From Polaromonas sp. (lineage in GTDB: Bacteria > Pseudomonadota > Gammaproteobacteria > Burkholderiales > Burkholderiaceae_C), in the NCBI GenBank assembly GCA_026786065.1, contig JAJAYS010000158.1, forward strand, positions 1 through 7,523: a stretch of 7,523 nt of DNA, in the 5' to 3' direction. A program made the translations under genes and the position numbers. Positions 6,232-7,523 of this stretch are shown here, piece by piece (position 1 is the first letter of the stretch; each line of letters opens with the position of its first letter). The notes below the pieces were generated by a model. The model ran no database searches. It worked only from the letters and a program-made list of their open reading frames with translations, and was not told the origin of the DNA.

Positions 6232-6290
6232 GTGCCGGGCCGTATCAGGCGCCAGCGTGCTTTCGACGCAGCGCGGTTCACCGGGTTCAT
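6228..6290 (-). other. Possible 20-codon coupling ORF between mdtA and mdtB
   Basis: An ATG overlaps the mdtA stop (ATGA, 6290-6287) and opens a 20-residue ORF (MNPVNRAASKARWRLIRPGT) whose TGA overlaps the mdtB start (ATGA, 6231-6228). It fills the 55-bp gap exactly and could hand ribosomes from mdtA to mdtB, which otherwise lacks a clear ribosome binding site. The peptide is short, basic and unrecognised. A frame this short staying open by chance is quite possible. Confidence 0.3.
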
Positions 6291-7523
6291 GGCGCTTCCG
6301 CCGCAGAAGCCGGCCGGCGCGGCCGCGAGGCGGCATCGCCTGCGGCCTGGGCAGGATCGGCCTGCCCACGTTTGCCGCGTGGCCCGCTGGCCGCATCGCG
6401 GGGTGCCCGTGGCGCATCGCCGGGCAGCGCCACCCGGGCACCGTCCTTCAAACGGTCGGCGCCTTCGGTGATGACCTGCTCGCCGGCTTTAAGGCCGCTG
6501 GTGATGACGACTTTCTCGGCCGTCGCCAGACCGCGCTTGACCGGCCGCAGCGCCACCGTGCGCTCCACCGCATCGAGCACATACACATAGTCGCCGGAAG
6601 TGCCGTAGCGCACCGCGTTGAGCGGCACCGTCACCACATCGACCAGGTTGCGCACCACCAACTGCACATTGACGAACTGGTTCGGAAACAGCGCCAGTGC
6701 GGCATTGGCAAAGCGCGCCTTGGCCCGCACCGTGCCGGTCGCAATATCGACCTGGTTGTCGAGCGATGCGAACTGGCCGACTTCGAGCGCCGTGCTGCGG
6801 GTCCGGTCGAATGCCGTCGCCTTCATCGCGCCGCCGCCGGAAGCCAGCGCCTGTTGCAATTCGCCGGCCCGGTCCTGCGGCACCGAGAACACCACGTCGA
6901 TCGGCGCGATCTGGGTGATCAGCGCAATGCCGTTGGCGTCGCTGCTGGCCACCACGTTGCCGACATCGACGGTGCGCAGGCCGACCCGGCCCGACACCGG
7001 CGCGACGATGCGCGTATAGGCCAGGTTCAGCCGCGCCGTGCCTTCGGCCGCCTTGTTGACGTTCATCGTGCCTTCGAGCTGCCTGACCAGCGCAGCCTGC
7101 GTATCGACTTCCTGCCGGGCAATCGAATCCTGCGCCAGCAGGGTCTTGAAGCGTTCGAGCTGCACTTGGGCGCCGCCGAGTTGCGCCTCGCCCTGCTGAC
7201 GCTGACCGACCGCCTGCATCAGCGCCAGCTCGAACGGACGCGGGTCGATGGTCGCCATCAGCGTACCGGCCTTGATCGTCTGGCCTTCGGTGAACAGCAC
7301 TTTCTGCAGCACGCCCGAGACCTGCGGCCGCACCCGCACCGTGGCCTGAGGCGTCACCGTGCCGAGTGCTTCTAGCGTGACGGGGATGCTGGATTTTTCG
7401 GCGGTGGCGATGCCGACCGTGGTGGCTGGTGAGGACCGGCCGCCAGCCGGTGCGCCCGACCCGCCCGCTGGAGCCTCCCCGCCGGGGCCACCCGGGCCGC
7501 GCGCGCCGCCGCTTGTGCCAGCC
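6287..7523 (-). CDS. mdtA: RND efflux periplasmic adaptor MdtA-like, N-terminus cut by window edge
   Basis: This is the membrane-fusion (HlyD/AcrA-type) adaptor that links the MdtB-MdtC pump to an outer-membrane channel. The frame is open to the right edge and shows 411 residues. The signal/anchor segment is missing. Visible order: a Gly/Pro/Ala-rich linker (1-32), a first beta strand region (TTVGIATAEKSSIPVTLEAL), the first half of the lipoyl domain (about 66-94), an alpha-helical hairpin rich in Gln/Ala/Leu (about 97-170), the second lipoyl half (RIVAPVSGRVGLRTVDVGNV, about 171-190), then beta-barrel and membrane-proximal domains to about 366, ending in GLKAGEQVITEGADRLKDGA. The last 45 residues are a disordered Ala/Pro/Arg-rich tail. 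A GTG at 7357 could be read as a start but would cut into the conserved N-terminal strand, so the gene continues beyond the window. It is the first gene of the operon seen here. Confidence 0.93.
   Translation of the reverse strand, partial: AGTSGGARGPGGPGGEAPAGGSGAPAGGRSSPATTVGIATAEKSSIPVTLEALGTVTPQATVRVRPQVSGVLQKVLFTEGQTIKAGTLMATIDPRPFELALMQAVGQRQQGEAQLGGAQVQLERFKTLLAQDSIARQEVDTQAALVRQLEGTMNVNKAAEGTARLNLAYTRIVAPVSGRVGLRTVDVGNVVASSDANGIALITQIAPIDVVFSVPQDRAGELQQALASGGGAMKATAFDRTRSTALEVGQFASLDNQVDIATGTVRAKARFANAALALFPNQFVNVQLVVRNLVDVVTVPLNAVRYGTSGDYVYVLDAVERTVALRPVKRGLATAEKVVITSGLKAGEQVITEGADRLKDGARVALPGDAPRAPRDAASGPRGKRGQADPAQAAGDAASRPRRPASAAEAP

Noticed and set aside
6232..6441. Upstream start for mdtB at 6441
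   Set aside because: It would overlap the mdtA 3' end by about 155 bp and add 70 residues with no resemblance to RND N-termini; ATG 6231 fits the family.
7355..7357. GTG at 7357 as the mdtA start
   Set aside because: The frame continues upstream to the window edge with typical adaptor sequence (TTVGIATAEKSSIPVTLEAL), so the GTG is internal.
6143..7375. 410-codon plus-strand open frame
   Set aside because: It is antisense to mdtA and the mdtB start; the minus strand carries clear adaptor and RND motifs, and this frame carries none.

Overview
The window looks like a high-GC betaproteobacterial chromosome, most likely Burkholderiales and perhaps Comamonadaceae. This is an inference from codon use, the Mdt/Mux-type proteins and the style of the intergenic repeat; no search was run. 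All three supported protein genes lie on the minus strand and form one tripartite RND multidrug-efflux operon, transcribed from right to left: mdtA (periplasmic adaptor, 5' end outside the window), mdtB (complete inner-membrane RND pump, 1032 aa) and mdtC (second RND pump subunit, 755 codons visible, 3' end outside the window). MdtB and MdtC are expected to form a mixed trimer driven by proton flow. MdtA would dock this trimer to an outer-membrane channel that is not encoded here.

Layout by region. 1-2267: mdtC, running off the left edge. 2268-3132: an 865-bp non-genic stretch that interrupts the operon between mdtB and mdtC. 3133-6231: mdtB. 6232-6286: a 55-bp gap holding a possible 20-codon coupling ORF. 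6287-7523: mdtA, running off the right edge.

The unusual part is the mdtB-mdtC gap. It holds two copies (about 280 and 290 bp) of a structured repeat in inverted orientation, including a 61-bp perfect inverted repeat, around a 196-bp lower-GC spacer with a pure 26-nt pyrimidine run. Each copy folds into the same hairpins, and seven stem base pairs differ between copies by paired, complementary changes while key loops stay identical. The secondary structure therefore seems to be what is conserved, not a protein.

The whole stretch is bounded by the 8-bp direct repeat GGTTCATG (2261-2268 and 3130-3137). Removing one repeat copy and the insert restores an ATGA stop/start overlap of mdtB and mdtC, placed ideally behind a 9-nt perfect Shine-Dalgarno (3148-3140, minus) that now has no recognised gene behind it. 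The simplest reading is that a non-autonomous, hairpin-rich element inserted into a formerly overlapping mdtB/mdtC junction and separated mdtC from its ribosome binding site. A 290-codon ORF spans the insert with ATGA overlaps at both ends, so partial translational coupling could persist.
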